Shown: piece by piece, positions 42,935 to 50,716 of the stretch
Layout of the letters: every line of letters begins with the position of its first letter
Numbering within the stretch: the stretch's first letter is position 1
Assembly: GCF_041431415.1 (NCBI RefSeq)
Contig: NZ_CP107845.1
Span: 6,944,001 to 7,008,000, forward strand
Source: Streptomyces sp. NBC_00513
GTDB taxonomy: Bacteria > Actinomycetota > Actinomycetes > Streptomycetales > Streptomycetaceae
Direction: 5' to 3'
Length of the DNA stretch: 64,000 nt
Notes under the pieces: model-generated
Database searches by the model: none
Seen by the model: the letters and a program-made list of their open reading frames with translations, nothing else
What the model was told of the DNA's origin: nothing
Position numbers and translations under genes: made by a program

Positions 42935-43615
42935 TCAGCCGCCCTGGCCGGCGCTTCCGATCGGGCCGACCTTGACGGGGGAGCCGGTGCCCTCCGTGAC
43001 GGGCAGGGTGGCGGCGCCCGGCCAGGCGAGGGTGACCGACTTCGTCTCGTCCGGCGGGGTCACGACCAGTCCCGTGATGCGGACTCCGGAGCCGCCCGAG
43101 GTGTTGAGCGGGTAGTTGACGCCGAAGGAGACCGCAGCGCCCTTCTTGAGGGTGGTCGCGCCGGGGTGCTCACCGGTGCGCTTCGCGGACAGGGAACCCG
43201 AGGCCGTCTTCACGTCGACGCCCGCGTACTCGGAGAGGGTGCAGTCCTTGCCGCCGCGGTTCTTCAGCTGCACGGCGACGGTACCTTCGGTGTCGCCGCC
43301 GACGGTGCCGTCGATCGCCGTGATCTCCAGGTCGTCGGTGCGGCACTTGTTGGTCTTGCCGTTGTCGGAGCCGGTCCCGGCCGCCGTGCCCTTCCCGTTG
43401 CCGCCTGTCCCCGCAGAGGTCTTGCCGCCGCTCTGGTCCGAACTGCCGGAGCTCGAAGCGCCGCCCGAGGAGGGCGGGGTGGACGCGGCCGGTGACGCGG
43501 TGGACGCGGACGACGGGCTGCCTTGTGCCGCACCGTCTTCGCCGTTCTGGCACGCCGTGAGCGAGAGACCGGCGACGATGGCCAGGGCGGTGAAGGTGAG
43601 CTTGTGAACGCGCAT
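42935..43615 (-). CDS. DUF4232-type lipoprotein
   Basis: 226 residues from ATG 43615. Lipoprotein signal MRVHKLTFTALAIVAGLSLTAC with lipobox LTAC (Cys 22), then a Ser/Gly/Ala linker to about residue 88. The C-terminal domain starts CRTDDLEITAIDGTVGG and continues VAVQLKNRGGKDCTLSEYAGVDV, matching the DUF4232 beta-sandwich with its paired Cys, common on actinomycete cell surfaces. Function unknown. Monocistronic. Confidence 0.88.
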   Translation of the reverse strand: MRVHKLTFTALAIVAGLSLTACQNGEDGAAQGSPSSASTASPAASTPPSSGGASSSGSSDQSGGKTSAGTGGNGKGTAAGTGSDNGKTNKCRTDDLEITAIDGTVGGDTEGTVAVQLKNRGGKDCTLSEYAGVDVKTASGSLSAKRTGEHPGATTLKKGAAVSFGVNYPLNTSGGSGVRITGLVVTPPDETKSVTLAWPGAATLPVTEGTGSPVKVGPIGSAGQGG

Positions 43616-44113
43616 CGTTTCTTCCTCGGAATCGGTGGGTGGTATCGGCCGCTCGGGTCGGTACGGGTCGGTACGAGCGAACGCTTCTGATCACCAAGAG
43701 CGGTCCGACCGGCGGGCCGTTCCGCCCAACCGTGCCCTCATACCTTCCTGTTACACGCACAGCCCGGGGTCGCGTGCGCGACCATCGCGCTCGTCGCGTC
43801 GGGGGATGCCGTCGACCTGCCGAGACGACGGTTCTCGCCACCTCCGGGACCTGTTCTCGGCCACCCGTCCGTTGGAACAGTTCCGTGACGCGATTGATCT
43901 TGACCGCAAGCGGTGGCATGCCCTCCTCAAGCTCGATGCGTCACGGAGCGTGAAAGACGAGTCACCGCCGGCCGCGGCTCCCGGCGGGTGGCGGACCGGT
44001 GGTTCGGGGGTGTCGGCTCGTACCCGGCAGTGGCCGCCGGTGGTGTCACGCGGGCCGGCCGAGGCGGAGTGTTCACGTGGTGGACGGTCGTTCCCGACGC
44101 TCCCACCTGCTGC
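43616..44113. other. about 500-base intergenic region
   Basis: No gene with convincing codon bias is seen between the lipoprotein start and the leader-peptide promoter. The first 130 bases are AT-richer and should carry the lipoprotein promoter, and direct repeats of GGTCGGTAC occur near 43655-43675. The middle (about 43840-43960) has an open + frame reading RPLEQFRDAIDLDRKRWHALL, too short and isolated to call. Confidence 0.5.
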
Positions 44114-44119
44114 TACAGT
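44114..44119 (+). promoter_or_regulatory. -10 element giving a leaderless transcript
   Basis: TACAGT fits the actinobacterial TANNNT -10 and ends exactly seven bases before ATG 44127, so transcription would start at the AUG itself. The -35 is weak (TTCCCG at 44091). The same layout occurs at 45275-45288. Confidence 0.55.
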
Positions 44120-44126
44120 CCCGTCC

Positions 44127-44192
44127 ATGCAGCACACCACCACCCTCGCCATGATGCGAATGATGCCCCCACCCCCGGAGGCGCTTCGCTAG
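44127..44192 (+). CDS. methionine-rich leader peptide (attenuation)
   Basis: A 21-residue peptide from ATG 44127 with no Shine-Dalgarno, apparently translated from a leaderless transcript. Residues 8-17 read AMMRMMPPPP: four Met codons in five, then four Pro. TAG 44190 lies inside the palindrome GCTTCGCTAGCGAAGC (44183-44198). A terminator follows at 44219, then the SAM hydroxide adenosyltransferase gene. The placement is that of a ribosome-mediated attenuator sensing methionine (or slow poly-Pro translation). Too short for database hits; the call rests on architecture. Confidence 0.7.
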   Translation: MQHTTTLAMMRMMPPPPEALR

Positions 44193-44250
44193 CGAAGCCG
44201 TGTGCGCACCAGCTGCGACGGACCCTCCGGAAACGGAGGGTCCGTTTTTT
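44175..44250 (+). promoter_or_regulatory. transcription attenuator: terminator with alternative antiterminator
   Basis: CGGACCCTCCG (44219-44229) pairs perfectly with CGGAGGGTCCG (44234-44244) around a GAAA tetraloop, followed by T6 (44245-44250): a canonical intrinsic terminator, 126 bases before the next start codon. CCGGAGG (44175-44181), within leader codons 17-19, is an exact complement of CCTCCGG (44224-44230) in the terminator arm. A ribosome held on Met codons 9-13 would leave it free to form an antiterminator. A ribosome at the stop codon would cover it. Confidence 0.75.
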
Positions 44251-44375
44251 GTTGTCCGGACCCACCCGGACCCACCCGGATCCAGGCCCCGGTCGTCGTC
44301 AGTCCCCGGTCGTCAGCTCGTCCCGCTCCCCGCCACCCGACCCGCCCGTCACCGACAGAAGGCGAAGTACCCGCC

Positions 44376-45212
44376 ATGTCCCACTTGCCAGTCGTCGCCC
44401 TCACCGACTGCGCCGATCCCAACGCGCTGGCCCGTCAGTCCGCCCGGATCGCCACCCTCTTCGGCGCCACACCGACGGTCCTGCCGCTCGGCGGACCGGA
44501 CCCGGAGGGCGCCGCCGCCCTCACCCTGCTCGACCTTCTGCGTTCCACGGACCTGACCGGCGGGCCGACCCGGCCGGTGGTCGTCATGGTCAACATCGCC
44601 CCGCGCGACGGGCACTGGCCCAACGGCGTGCCGTTCTGCTACTTCCGCCACGGGCAGCACCTGGTCATCAGCACGGTGAACCACCGCGTCCTCGCCCCGC
44701 TGGCGACCTACCTGGGCCTGGAGGAGGTCCAGGTCACCGACGTCCGTGAGGTGCTGGAGGCCGCTGCCGCCGACTGGGCCGAGCTGGCGGACGCCGAGGT
44801 CGAGGAGATCGTACGGACCCAGTTCCGAAGCCTCTGGTACGTACCGTTGCTGGCCCGCTGGCTGGCGGACGGCCGCCCCGTTCCCGCGCGGGCCCTGGCG
44901 GTGCGCCCGCCCGCCGAGCAGGCGGTGCGGGTCGCCGTCGTGGACAACTTCGGCAACTGCAAGTTGGACCGTCCCGCCGTCGAACTGCCCGGCTACGACG
45001 GTACGGACGGGCTGACCGTCCACAGTCGGCGCGACGGCCGCGGCGTCCGGGTGCGATGTTACGACCGGCTGCCCGACGTCCCGCTCGGCGAGCCCGGCAT
45101 CACCGTCGGGAGCTCCGGGATCGGCTTCGCCGAGCTGGTCGTTCGCGGCGGCTCGGCAGCCGAACTCTTCGGTCTGCGCCAGGGCGACCAGGTGTTCGGT
45201 CTCGCCGGCTGA
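44376..45212 (+). CDS. SAM hydroxide adenosyltransferase (DUF62 family)
   Basis: 278 residues from ATG 44376. The N-terminal domain shows VVALTDCADPNALARQSARI, VVMVNIAPRDGHWPNG and VISTVNHRVLAPLATYLG. The C-terminal beta-barrel shows VRVAVVDNFGNCKLDRP and SSGIGFAELVVRGGSAAELFGLRQGD. This matches the SAM-hydrolysing family related to fluorinase/chlorinase, which converts SAM plus water to adenosine and methionine. The methionine-rich attenuator upstream fits a role in SAM/methionine balance. The amino-acid ABC transporter follows on the same strand after a second leader peptide. Confidence 0.9.
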   Translation: MSHLPVVALTDCADPNALARQSARIATLFGATPTVLPLGGPDPEGAAALTLLDLLRSTDLTGGPTRPVVVMVNIAPRDGHWPNGVPFCYFRHGQHLVISTVNHRVLAPLATYLGLEEVQVTDVREVLEAAAADWAELADAEVEEIVRTQFRSLWYVPLLARWLADGRPVPARALAVRPPAEQAVRVAVVDNFGNCKLDRPAVELPGYDGTDGLTVHSRRDGRGVRVRCYDRLPDVPLGEPGITVGSSGIGFAELVVRGGSAAELFGLRQGDQVFGLAG

Positions 45213-45250
45213 CATGTGATCAGCGCGTTACCCCATGGTGGCCGGCGAGA

Positions 45251-45280
45251 TTGACACCGCGCTCCACCGCCCGGAATGCT
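45251..45280 (+). promoter_or_regulatory. promoter of the second leaderless leader peptide
   Basis: TTGACA (45251-45256) and AATGCT (45275-45280) are 18 bases apart, with ATG 45288 exactly seven bases after the -10, so the transcript should begin at the AUG. Confidence 0.65.
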
Positions 45281-45287
45281 GAAACGC

Positions 45288-45362
45288 ATGTCCGGAACGA
45301 TCCCGCTGGTACGCCGCCGCCACGTGGACAACGTGCGCTGCGCCGCCGATCTGTGTCGCTGA
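45288..45362 (+). CDS. HVD-type leader peptide (cysteine-linked)
   Basis: A 24-residue peptide whose C-terminal part reads RRRHVDNVRCAADLCR. It resembles, from memory, the short RRHVDLxRxxSALC-type putative leader peptides found before sulphur-assimilation and transport genes in Streptomyces. Cys codons are 18 and 23. It is leaderless (promoter seven bases upstream) and ends 58 bases before the solute-binding protein gene. No clear terminator lies in between, so control may be translational. Confidence 0.7.
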   Translation: MSGTIPLVRRRHVDNVRCAADLCR

Positions 45363-45420
45363 GCGCACGGCTTCGGCCCGTTCTCGTACCCCCTTTCCGG
45401 ACCCCTTCGAAGGACCCTCC

Positions 45421-46290
45421 ATGTTCCGCACCCGCATAACCGTCGCGGCTTCCACCGTCGCCGTCCTGCTGACGGCCTCCGCCTGCGCACCCCAGCCGGA
45501 GGGCCCTGCCGGCGCGGCCGGATCCGCCGGCCCCACCTGCACCACCGGCAGCCCGAGCCTCCACAAGAGCGGGCAGTTGACCGTCGCGACGGATTCCCCG
45601 GCCTACGCCCCCTGGTTCGACGACAACACCCCCTCCAACGGGAAGGGCTTCGAAAGCGCGGTGGCCTACGCGGTCGCCGGGAAACTCGGCTTCAGCCGGG
45701 ACCAGGTGAAGTGGGTCGTCGAACCGTTCGCGCATTCCTACGCGCCCGGGGCGAAGAACTTCGACTTCGACATCAACCAGATCTCCATCACCCCGCAGCG
45801 CGCGAAGGCGGTGGACTTCTCCACCAGTTACTACACGGCCGACCAGGCCATCCTGACCCTGGACAACTCCGGCTTCGCGAAGGCCACTTCGCTGGGTGAA
45901 CTGAAGGACGCCAGGATCGGCGTCCAGGTCGCCACCACCAGCTACCAGGCGGTACTGGACCAGCTCAAGCCCTCGCGCCGGCCGAGCGTCTTCAACACCA
46001 CCAACGACGAGGTCAACGCACTGAAGAACGGCCAGATCGACGCGATCGTCACCGATCTGCCGACCGTGTTCTACCTCGCCGGCTCGGAGCTGGACAACGC
46101 CAAGATCGTCGGCCAGTTCGGCTACGCGGGCGGAACCCCCGAGGAGTTCGGCCTGCTCCTGCCCAAGGGCAGCGGGTACACCCCCTGCGTGAACCAGGCC
46201 CTGAGCGCCCTCAAGGCCGACGGCACGCTCGCCAGGCTCACGTCGCAGTGGCTGTCCGCCTCGGCGAACGTCCCCGAGCTGAAGCCGTAG
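45421..46290 (+). CDS. polar amino-acid ABC transporter, substrate-binding lipoprotein
   Basis: 289 residues from ATG 45421 with GAAGGA upstream. Lipoprotein signal with TASACA (Cys 22). Periplasmic-binding-protein family 3 features: LTVATDSPAYAPWFDDNTP, GFESAVAYAVAGKLGF, FDFDINQISITPQRAKAVDFSTSYY, LKDARIGVQVATTSYQAVLD and NALKNGQIDAIVTDLPTVFY. It captures an amino acid outside the membrane. The HVD-type leader suggests cystine or another sulphur compound. First gene of a three-gene transporter operon. Confidence 0.93.
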   Translation: MFRTRITVAASTVAVLLTASACAPQPEGPAGAAGSAGPTCTTGSPSLHKSGQLTVATDSPAYAPWFDDNTPSNGKGFESAVAYAVAGKLGFSRDQVKWVVEPFAHSYAPGAKNFDFDINQISITPQRAKAVDFSTSYYTADQAILTLDNSGFAKATSLGELKDARIGVQVATTSYQAVLDQLKPSRRPSVFNTTNDEVNALKNGQIDAIVTDLPTVFYLAGSELDNAKIVGQFGYAGGTPEEFGLLLPKGSGYTPCVNQALSALKADGTLARLTSQWLSASANVPELKP

Positions 46291-46300
46291 CGGGCCGACC

Positions 46301-47200
46301 GTGGACCTCGTGAAGACGGCCGCTCAGAACCGGCAGGCCGCACCGCCGAACGACACCCACCGACCGAGCGAACGCGAGCGGGAGCGGGAGCGGTTCCGCC
46401 GCTCCCGCAAACGACGCCACACCTGGATCGCCGCCCTGTGCACCCTGCTCTGCCTGGCGGTGATGGCGGCGGCAGCGGTCGCCTCGCCGGGCTGGGAGCG
46501 CGTCCACAGCCTCTTCCTGGACGGCGCCGAGTTCCGGGAGGCGTTCCCCGAACTCCTGCGGGCCTTCTGGCTCAACATCCAGATGTTCCTGATCGCCGAA
46601 GTGCTGATCCTCGTCCTCGGACTGCTGATCGCCCTGGTACGCGTGACCCGCGCGCCCGGACTGGCGCCGCTGAGGCTGGCCGCGACCGTCTACGTCGACG
46701 TCTTTCGCGGCGTGCCGACCCTGCTCCTGGTCTTCCTCGTCGGATTCGGGCTGCCGGCTCTGAGGTTGCAGGGCACCCCCTCGGAGCCCTGGGTGCTCGG
46801 AGTGATCGCCCTGGTCCTCTCCTACAGCGCCTACGTCGGCGAAGTGCTGCGCGCCGGACTGAACTCCGTCCACCCCGCGCAACGCAACGCCGCGCGGGCC
46901 CTGGGGCTGGGCGAACGACAGACCCTGCGGCACGTGGTGCTGCCACAAGCGGTGCGCAACGTCCTTCCGCCCCTGCTCAACGACTTCATCGCGCTACAGA
47001 AGGACACCGCGCTGGTCGCCGTGCTCGGTCCGCTGGAAGCGCTGCGCGCCGCGCAGATCAAGGCGGACTACGACTTCAACTACACCCCGTACCTGGGAGC
47101 GGCTCTCTTGTTCATCGCGGTGACCATTCCGTTGACCCGCTTCGCCGACCGGCTCCAGCGCCGTGCGGCGCAGCGCACCTGGGCGGAGACGAGCCGATGA
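46301..47200 (+). CDS. polar amino-acid ABC transporter permease
   Basis: 299 residues from GTG 46301, 10 bases after the binding-protein stop. A charged N-terminus with a run of Glu-Arg pairs (SERERERERFRRSRKRR) precedes about five membrane helices. The permease EAA-loop reads GLNSVHPAQRNAARALGLGERQTLRHVVLPQAVRNVLPPLLNDFIALQKDTAL, as in HisM/GlnP relatives. A ribosome-binding site is not obvious, and coupling to the upstream gene is likely. Confidence 0.93.
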   Translation: MDLVKTAAQNRQAAPPNDTHRPSERERERERFRRSRKRRHTWIAALCTLLCLAVMAAAAVASPGWERVHSLFLDGAEFREAFPELLRAFWLNIQMFLIAEVLILVLGLLIALVRVTRAPGLAPLRLAATVYVDVFRGVPTLLLVFLVGFGLPALRLQGTPSEPWVLGVIALVLSYSAYVGEVLRAGLNSVHPAQRNAARALGLGERQTLRHVVLPQAVRNVLPPLLNDFIALQKDTALVAVLGPLEALRAAQIKADYDFNYTPYLGAALLFIAVTIPLTRFADRLQRRAAQRTWAETSR

Positions 47201-47943
47201 GCCTTCCGCTGCTGCGCATCCGCGGCGTACGCAAGCAGTACGGATCGCGTCTCGTGCTGCGTTCGATCGACCTCGACGTCGCCGAGCACCAGGTCGTCTG
47301 CCTCATCGGCGGCTCGGGTTCGGGCAAGTCCACCCTGCTGCGCTGCGTGGACCTGTTGGACGTCGTCGACGACGGCACCATCCACCTGGGCGACAGCGAA
47401 CTGACCGACCCCCGCCTGGATCCCAACGTCGCCCGCCGGCGGATCGGCATCGTCTTCCAGGCCTACAACCTGTTCCCGCACCTGAGCGTGCTGGACAACA
47501 TCACGCTCGCGCCGCGCCAGGTCCACGGCGTCCCGCGCAAACGGGCCGAGGAGTCGGCCCGCGAGCTGCTGGCCCGGCTCGGACTCGCGGACAAGGCGCA
47601 CGAACACCCCGACCGGCTGTCCGGCGGCCAACAACAGCGCGCCGCCATCGCCCGGGCACTGGCCACCGAGCCCGAGCTGCTCCTCTTCGACGAGATCACC
47701 TCGGCGCTCGACCCCGAGCTGGTGGGCGAGGTCCTCGACGTGGTCGCGGACCTCAAGCAGCGCGGCCTGACCATCCTCATGGCCACGCACGAGATGGGCT
47801 TCGCCCGACAGGTCGCGGACCAGGTCTGCTTCCTGGAGGACGGTGTGATCGTGGAACAGGGCACCGCGGAGCAAGTCCTCACCGCCCCGAGGGAGCAGGC
47901 CACACAACGCTTCCTCACCCGGGTACTCGACCGCTCGCAGTGA
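47197..47943 (+). CDS. polar amino-acid ABC transporter ATPase
   Basis: 248 residues from ATG 47197, overlapping the permease stop in ATGA. Walker A GGSGSGKSTLLR is near residue 38, then QAYNLFPHLSVLDNI, signature LSGGQQQR near 146, Walker B LLFDEITSALDPE, switch His in ATHEMGFARQVAD. GlnQ/HisP type. It powers uptake through the permease encoded upstream. Confidence 0.95.
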   Translation: MSLPLLRIRGVRKQYGSRLVLRSIDLDVAEHQVVCLIGGSGSGKSTLLRCVDLLDVVDDGTIHLGDSELTDPRLDPNVARRRIGIVFQAYNLFPHLSVLDNITLAPRQVHGVPRKRAEESARELLARLGLADKAHEHPDRLSGGQQQRAAIARALATEPELLLFDEITSALDPELVGEVLDVVADLKQRGLTILMATHEMGFARQVADQVCFLEDGVIVEQGTAEQVLTAPREQATQRFLTRVLDRSQ

Positions 47944-47966
47944 CATGGTGTGGCGCGACCGGATTG

Positions 47967-47995
47967 TTGACTAGGGTGTCGAGGAGACGTACAGG
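47967..47995 (+). promoter_or_regulatory. probable promoter of the PAP2 gene
   Basis: TTGACT (47967-47972) and TACAGG (47990-47995) are separated by 17 bases, 68 bases before the TTG start at 48064. Confidence 0.45.
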
Positions 47996-48063
47996 CCAGG
48001 AGCCGCTGTGCGCGGGGCAGTTGGTCGGCCTGATGGTCGGTCGGACATGACGGAGGGCTCGCG

Positions 48064-48783
48064 TTGGATCGTCTGGCCGGAGCGGACCCGCGCGGTGGGC
48101 GTGTGCCCGGCCGACCGGCGCCCGCGGTGCTGCCCCCGTCGCTCCGCGCGCGGATCGGGCTGATCGCGGCCCTCGCCGCACTGGTGGTCGTCGCGCTCGG
48201 CTTCCTGTACGCCGGCCACAGCGAGCCCGGCACGGTGGACGCGTGGATCCACTCGGCGGTGTACGGGGTGCGACCGCCATGGAGCCACGTCGCTCTGGCC
48301 ACGGACTTCCTGGGGGAGCCCGCCGGAGCTGCGGTGGTGGTCGCGGCCGTGGTCACGGGCTGCCTGCTGCTCCGCAGCCCGCGCACGGCGGTCCTCGTCG
48401 TCACCGGCGCCGGCGTGACCGTGGGCACGACGACGGCCCTCAAGTACCTGGTGGGAAGAACCATCAACGGCGGGTACCTGTCGTACCCGAGCGGGCACAC
48501 CGCCTTCCTCACCGCCCTCGCCCTCGCGTTGGCGCTGCTCGCGACCGGCCGCCTCGGCCTCGGCCGGACGGCCGGCACGCTCCTGGTGCTCGCTGCGGCG
48601 CTGGTCGCCGGCGCCGCCATGGGCTGGGCGCAGGTCGCCCTGGGAGCGCACTACCCGACCGACGTCCTCGGCGGTTGGTGCACCGCGCTGGCGCTGGTAC
48701 CGGCGACGGCGTGGCTGGTCGACCGGACGGCTGACCGAAGGGCCGAGCGGACAACCAACACCGTTCACCAACAGCCACGCTGA
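48064..48783 (+). CDS. PAP2-family membrane phosphatase
   Basis: 239 residues. TTG 48064 was chosen because GGAGGG (48052-48057) lies six bases upstream. Six membrane helices are visible. The PAP2 catalytic motifs are KYLVGRTINGG (motif 1), YPSGHTAF (motif 2) and GAHYPTDVLGGW (motif 3, with the nucleophilic His). Such enzymes dephosphorylate lipid phosphates such as undecaprenyl diphosphate or phosphatidic acid at the outer membrane face. It converges on the polysaccharide operon, which depends on undecaprenyl phosphate, but is on the other strand. Confidence 0.9.
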   Translation: MDRLAGADPRGGRVPGRPAPAVLPPSLRARIGLIAALAALVVVALGFLYAGHSEPGTVDAWIHSAVYGVRPPWSHVALATDFLGEPAGAAVVVAAVVTGCLLLRSPRTAVLVVTGAGVTVGTTTALKYLVGRTINGGYLSYPSGHTAFLTALALALALLATGRLGLGRTAGTLLVLAAALVAGAAMGWAQVALGAHYPTDVLGGWCTALALVPATAWLVDRTADRRAERTTNTVHQQPR

Positions 48784-48795
48784 CGATCCGTCACC

Positions 48796-50157
48796 TCATG
48801 CGAGGCGGCGGAACACGGGCTTCACCGGTCGTCCGCCCAGCCAGGGGCCGGGATCGGCGGCGTCCAATGCCTTCCGATACACCGCACACGCCTGCGCCAC
48901 CACGTCGACGGTGTGATCGATGTCGATGTCGTCGAGCGCGCTGCTCACCACGAACGACGGGGCCAGCACCCCGCCCGCGAGGAGCCGGCGCAGGAACAGG
49001 GTGCGATACCGCTGCGACGGCCGCAGGTCCTCGTCGAGGGTGGCGAAGACCAGGTTGCTGGCACGGCCCTTGACGACGAGGTGATCGCCGACGCCCATGG
49101 CCGCCGCGGCCTCGCGGACACCGGCGGCCAGCCGCTCGCCGAGGTCGTGCAACCGTGCGGTGACACCCTCCTCGACGTAGGTGGCCTGCACGGCCATCGC
49201 GGCGGCCAGCGCGTGCGTCTCCGCACCGTGCGTGGTGGACAGCAGGAACACCCGGTCGCCGGAGTGACGCAGTCCGCCCCGCTCCATCAGGTCGCGGCGG
49301 CCGGCCAGCGCCGAGACGGCGAATCCGTTGCCCAGCGCCTTGCCGAACGTGGAGAGGTCGGGGGTGACGCCGTACAGGCCCTGGGCGCCCGCCTCGGACC
49401 AGCGGAAGCCCGTGATCATCTCGTCGAAGACCAGTACGCAGCCGTGCCGGTCGGCCAGTTCGCGCAGGCCGGCGAGGTACCCGGGCGGCGGCTCGGTGTG
49501 GCCGGCGGGTTCGAGGATCAGGCAGGCGATCTCGTCCTGGTACCGGGTGAGCAGCTCCTCCGTGGCGGCCAGGTCCCCGTAGGGGAAGGCCACGGTGAGT
49601 TCGGTGGTCGCCGCCGGAATGCCGGCGGACATCGGTGTGGTGCCGATGAACCAGTCGTCGACGGAGAAGAACGGATGGTCGCCGCAGAGGGCGACCCGGG
49701 GGCGCCCGGTGGCGGCGCGGGCCAGACGGACCGCGGCGGTGGTGGCATCGGATCCGTTCTTCGCGAACTTCACCATCTCGGCGGTCGGCACCGTGGCCAG
49801 GAAGCGTTCCGCCGCCTCGACCTCGACGATGGAGGGTCGGACGAAGTTGCTGCCGCGGTCGAGTTCCCGCCGCACCGCCTCGATCACCCGGGGGTGGGCG
49901 TGGCCCAGGCTGACCGACCGCAGGCCGGAGCCGTACTCGATGTAGCGGTTGCCGTCCACGTCCCACACGTGGGCACCGCGACCGTGGCTGATGACCGGAG
50001 CCAGGTTCTCGGGGTACTGGTCGTCGCCCTTGGCGTAGGTGTGCGCGCCCCCCGGGATCAGGGAGTGCAGCCGTTCGTTGGCCGCCCGCGAGCGGGGCAG
50101 ACGGAACTCGTCCGATTCCGCGCCGACTTCGGTGTCCTCGGTGTCTTCGGTGTGCAC
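48796..50157 (-). CDS. class III PLP aminotransferase (glutamate-1-semialdehyde aminomutase-like)
   Basis: 453 residues from ATG 50157. Start RLHSLIPGGAHTYAKGDDQYP and VWDVDGNRYIEYGSGLRSVSLGHAHP, then FAKNGSDATTAAVRLARAATGR and LVFDEMITGFRW (the PLP Asp). The Schiff-base Lys is in DLSTFGKALGNGF. This is the GSA-aminomutase branch of class III, but its place in a glycopolymer operon argues for transamination of a sugar or side-chain aldehyde rather than haem synthesis. Last gene of the operon. Confidence 0.88.
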   Translation of the reverse strand: MHTEDTEDTEVGAESDEFRLPRSRAANERLHSLIPGGAHTYAKGDDQYPENLAPVISHGRGAHVWDVDGNRYIEYGSGLRSVSLGHAHPRVIEAVRRELDRGSNFVRPSIVEVEAAERFLATVPTAEMVKFAKNGSDATTAAVRLARAATGRPRVALCGDHPFFSVDDWFIGTTPMSAGIPAATTELTVAFPYGDLAATEELLTRYQDEIACLILEPAGHTEPPPGYLAGLRELADRHGCVLVFDEMITGFRWSEAGAQGLYGVTPDLSTFGKALGNGFAVSALAGRRDLMERGGLRHSGDRVFLLSTTHGAETHALAAAMAVQATYVEEGVTARLHDLGERLAAGVREAAAAMGVGDHLVVKGRASNLVFATLDEDLRPSQRYRTLFLRRLLAGGVLAPSFVVSSALDDIDIDHTVDVVAQACAVYRKALDAADPGPWLGGRPVKPVFRRLA

Positions 50158-50164
50158 GCCGACC

Positions 50165-50716
50165 TCAACCTTCCTGGTGCTTGAGGACCTCGGCGAGGCT
50201 CGGCGCCTCCCGGTCCCGCCGGGACATGGATACGACCGGCAGCGGCCAGGGGATGGCGAGCTCCGGGTCGTCGAAGGCGATCGTCACGTCCTCGGCCGGA
50301 TCGTGCGCGCGGTCGATCCGGTACGAGGTGTCGGCGGTGTCGGTGAGCGCCTGGAAGCCGTGCGCGCACCCGGCCGGGATGTACAGGGTCGCCTGCGTCT
50401 CGCCGGACAGCTCGAAGAAGGCCCGGTCGCGGTAGGTGGGCGAATCGGGCCGCAGGTCCACGACGACGTCGAAGATCTTCCCGTACGAGCACCGCACCAA
50501 CTTGGCCTCGCCCGCGCCGGAGCGCAGGTGCAGGCCGCGCAGCACCCCCCGGACCGAGCGGGACACGCTGTCCTGGATGAAGGCGCCCGGGTCGAGGCCC
50601 ACCGAGCGGACCAGGTCGGCGTCGAAGGTACGGCAGAAGAAGCCGCGCTCGTCGGCGTACGGCGTCGGTTCGAACAGGTACGCGCCCGCGATCGTCGGGA
50701 CTTCGGTCGCCTTCAT
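50165..50716 (-). CDS. dTDP-4-dehydrorhamnose 3,5-epimerase-like protein
   Basis: 183 residues from ATG 50716. RmlC-like cupin: FEPTPYADERGFFCRTFD, SVSRSVRGVLRGLHLRSG, LVRCSYGKIFDVVVDLR and IPAGCAHGFQALTDTA carry the catalytic His and other conserved residues. It epimerises C3/C5 of a nucleotide-4-keto-6-deoxy sugar. With the cytidylyltransferase and C-methyltransferase in the operon, the sugar is probably CDP-linked. It overlaps the pyruvyltransferase stop by four bases. Confidence 0.9.
   Translation of the reverse strand: MKATEVPTIAGAYLFEPTPYADERGFFCRTFDADLVRSVGLDPGAFIQDSVSRSVRGVLRGLHLRSGAGEAKLVRCSYGKIFDVVVDLRPDSPTYRDRAFFELSGETQATLYIPAGCAHGFQALTDTADTSYRIDRAHDPAEDVTIAFDDPELAIPWPLPVVSMSRRDREAPSLAEVLKHQEG

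Noticed and set aside
43635-44192. A 185-codon plus-strand frame running through the spacer into the leader peptide
   Set aside because: Most of its length has poor codon bias and no homology that I recognise. The leader peptide ATG with its own -10 box explains the end better.
44183-44198. Palindrome GCTTCGCTAGCGAAGC as an independent operator
   Set aside because: It contains the leader-peptide stop codon and lies within the attenuator, so a pause hairpin in the RNA is the simpler reading.
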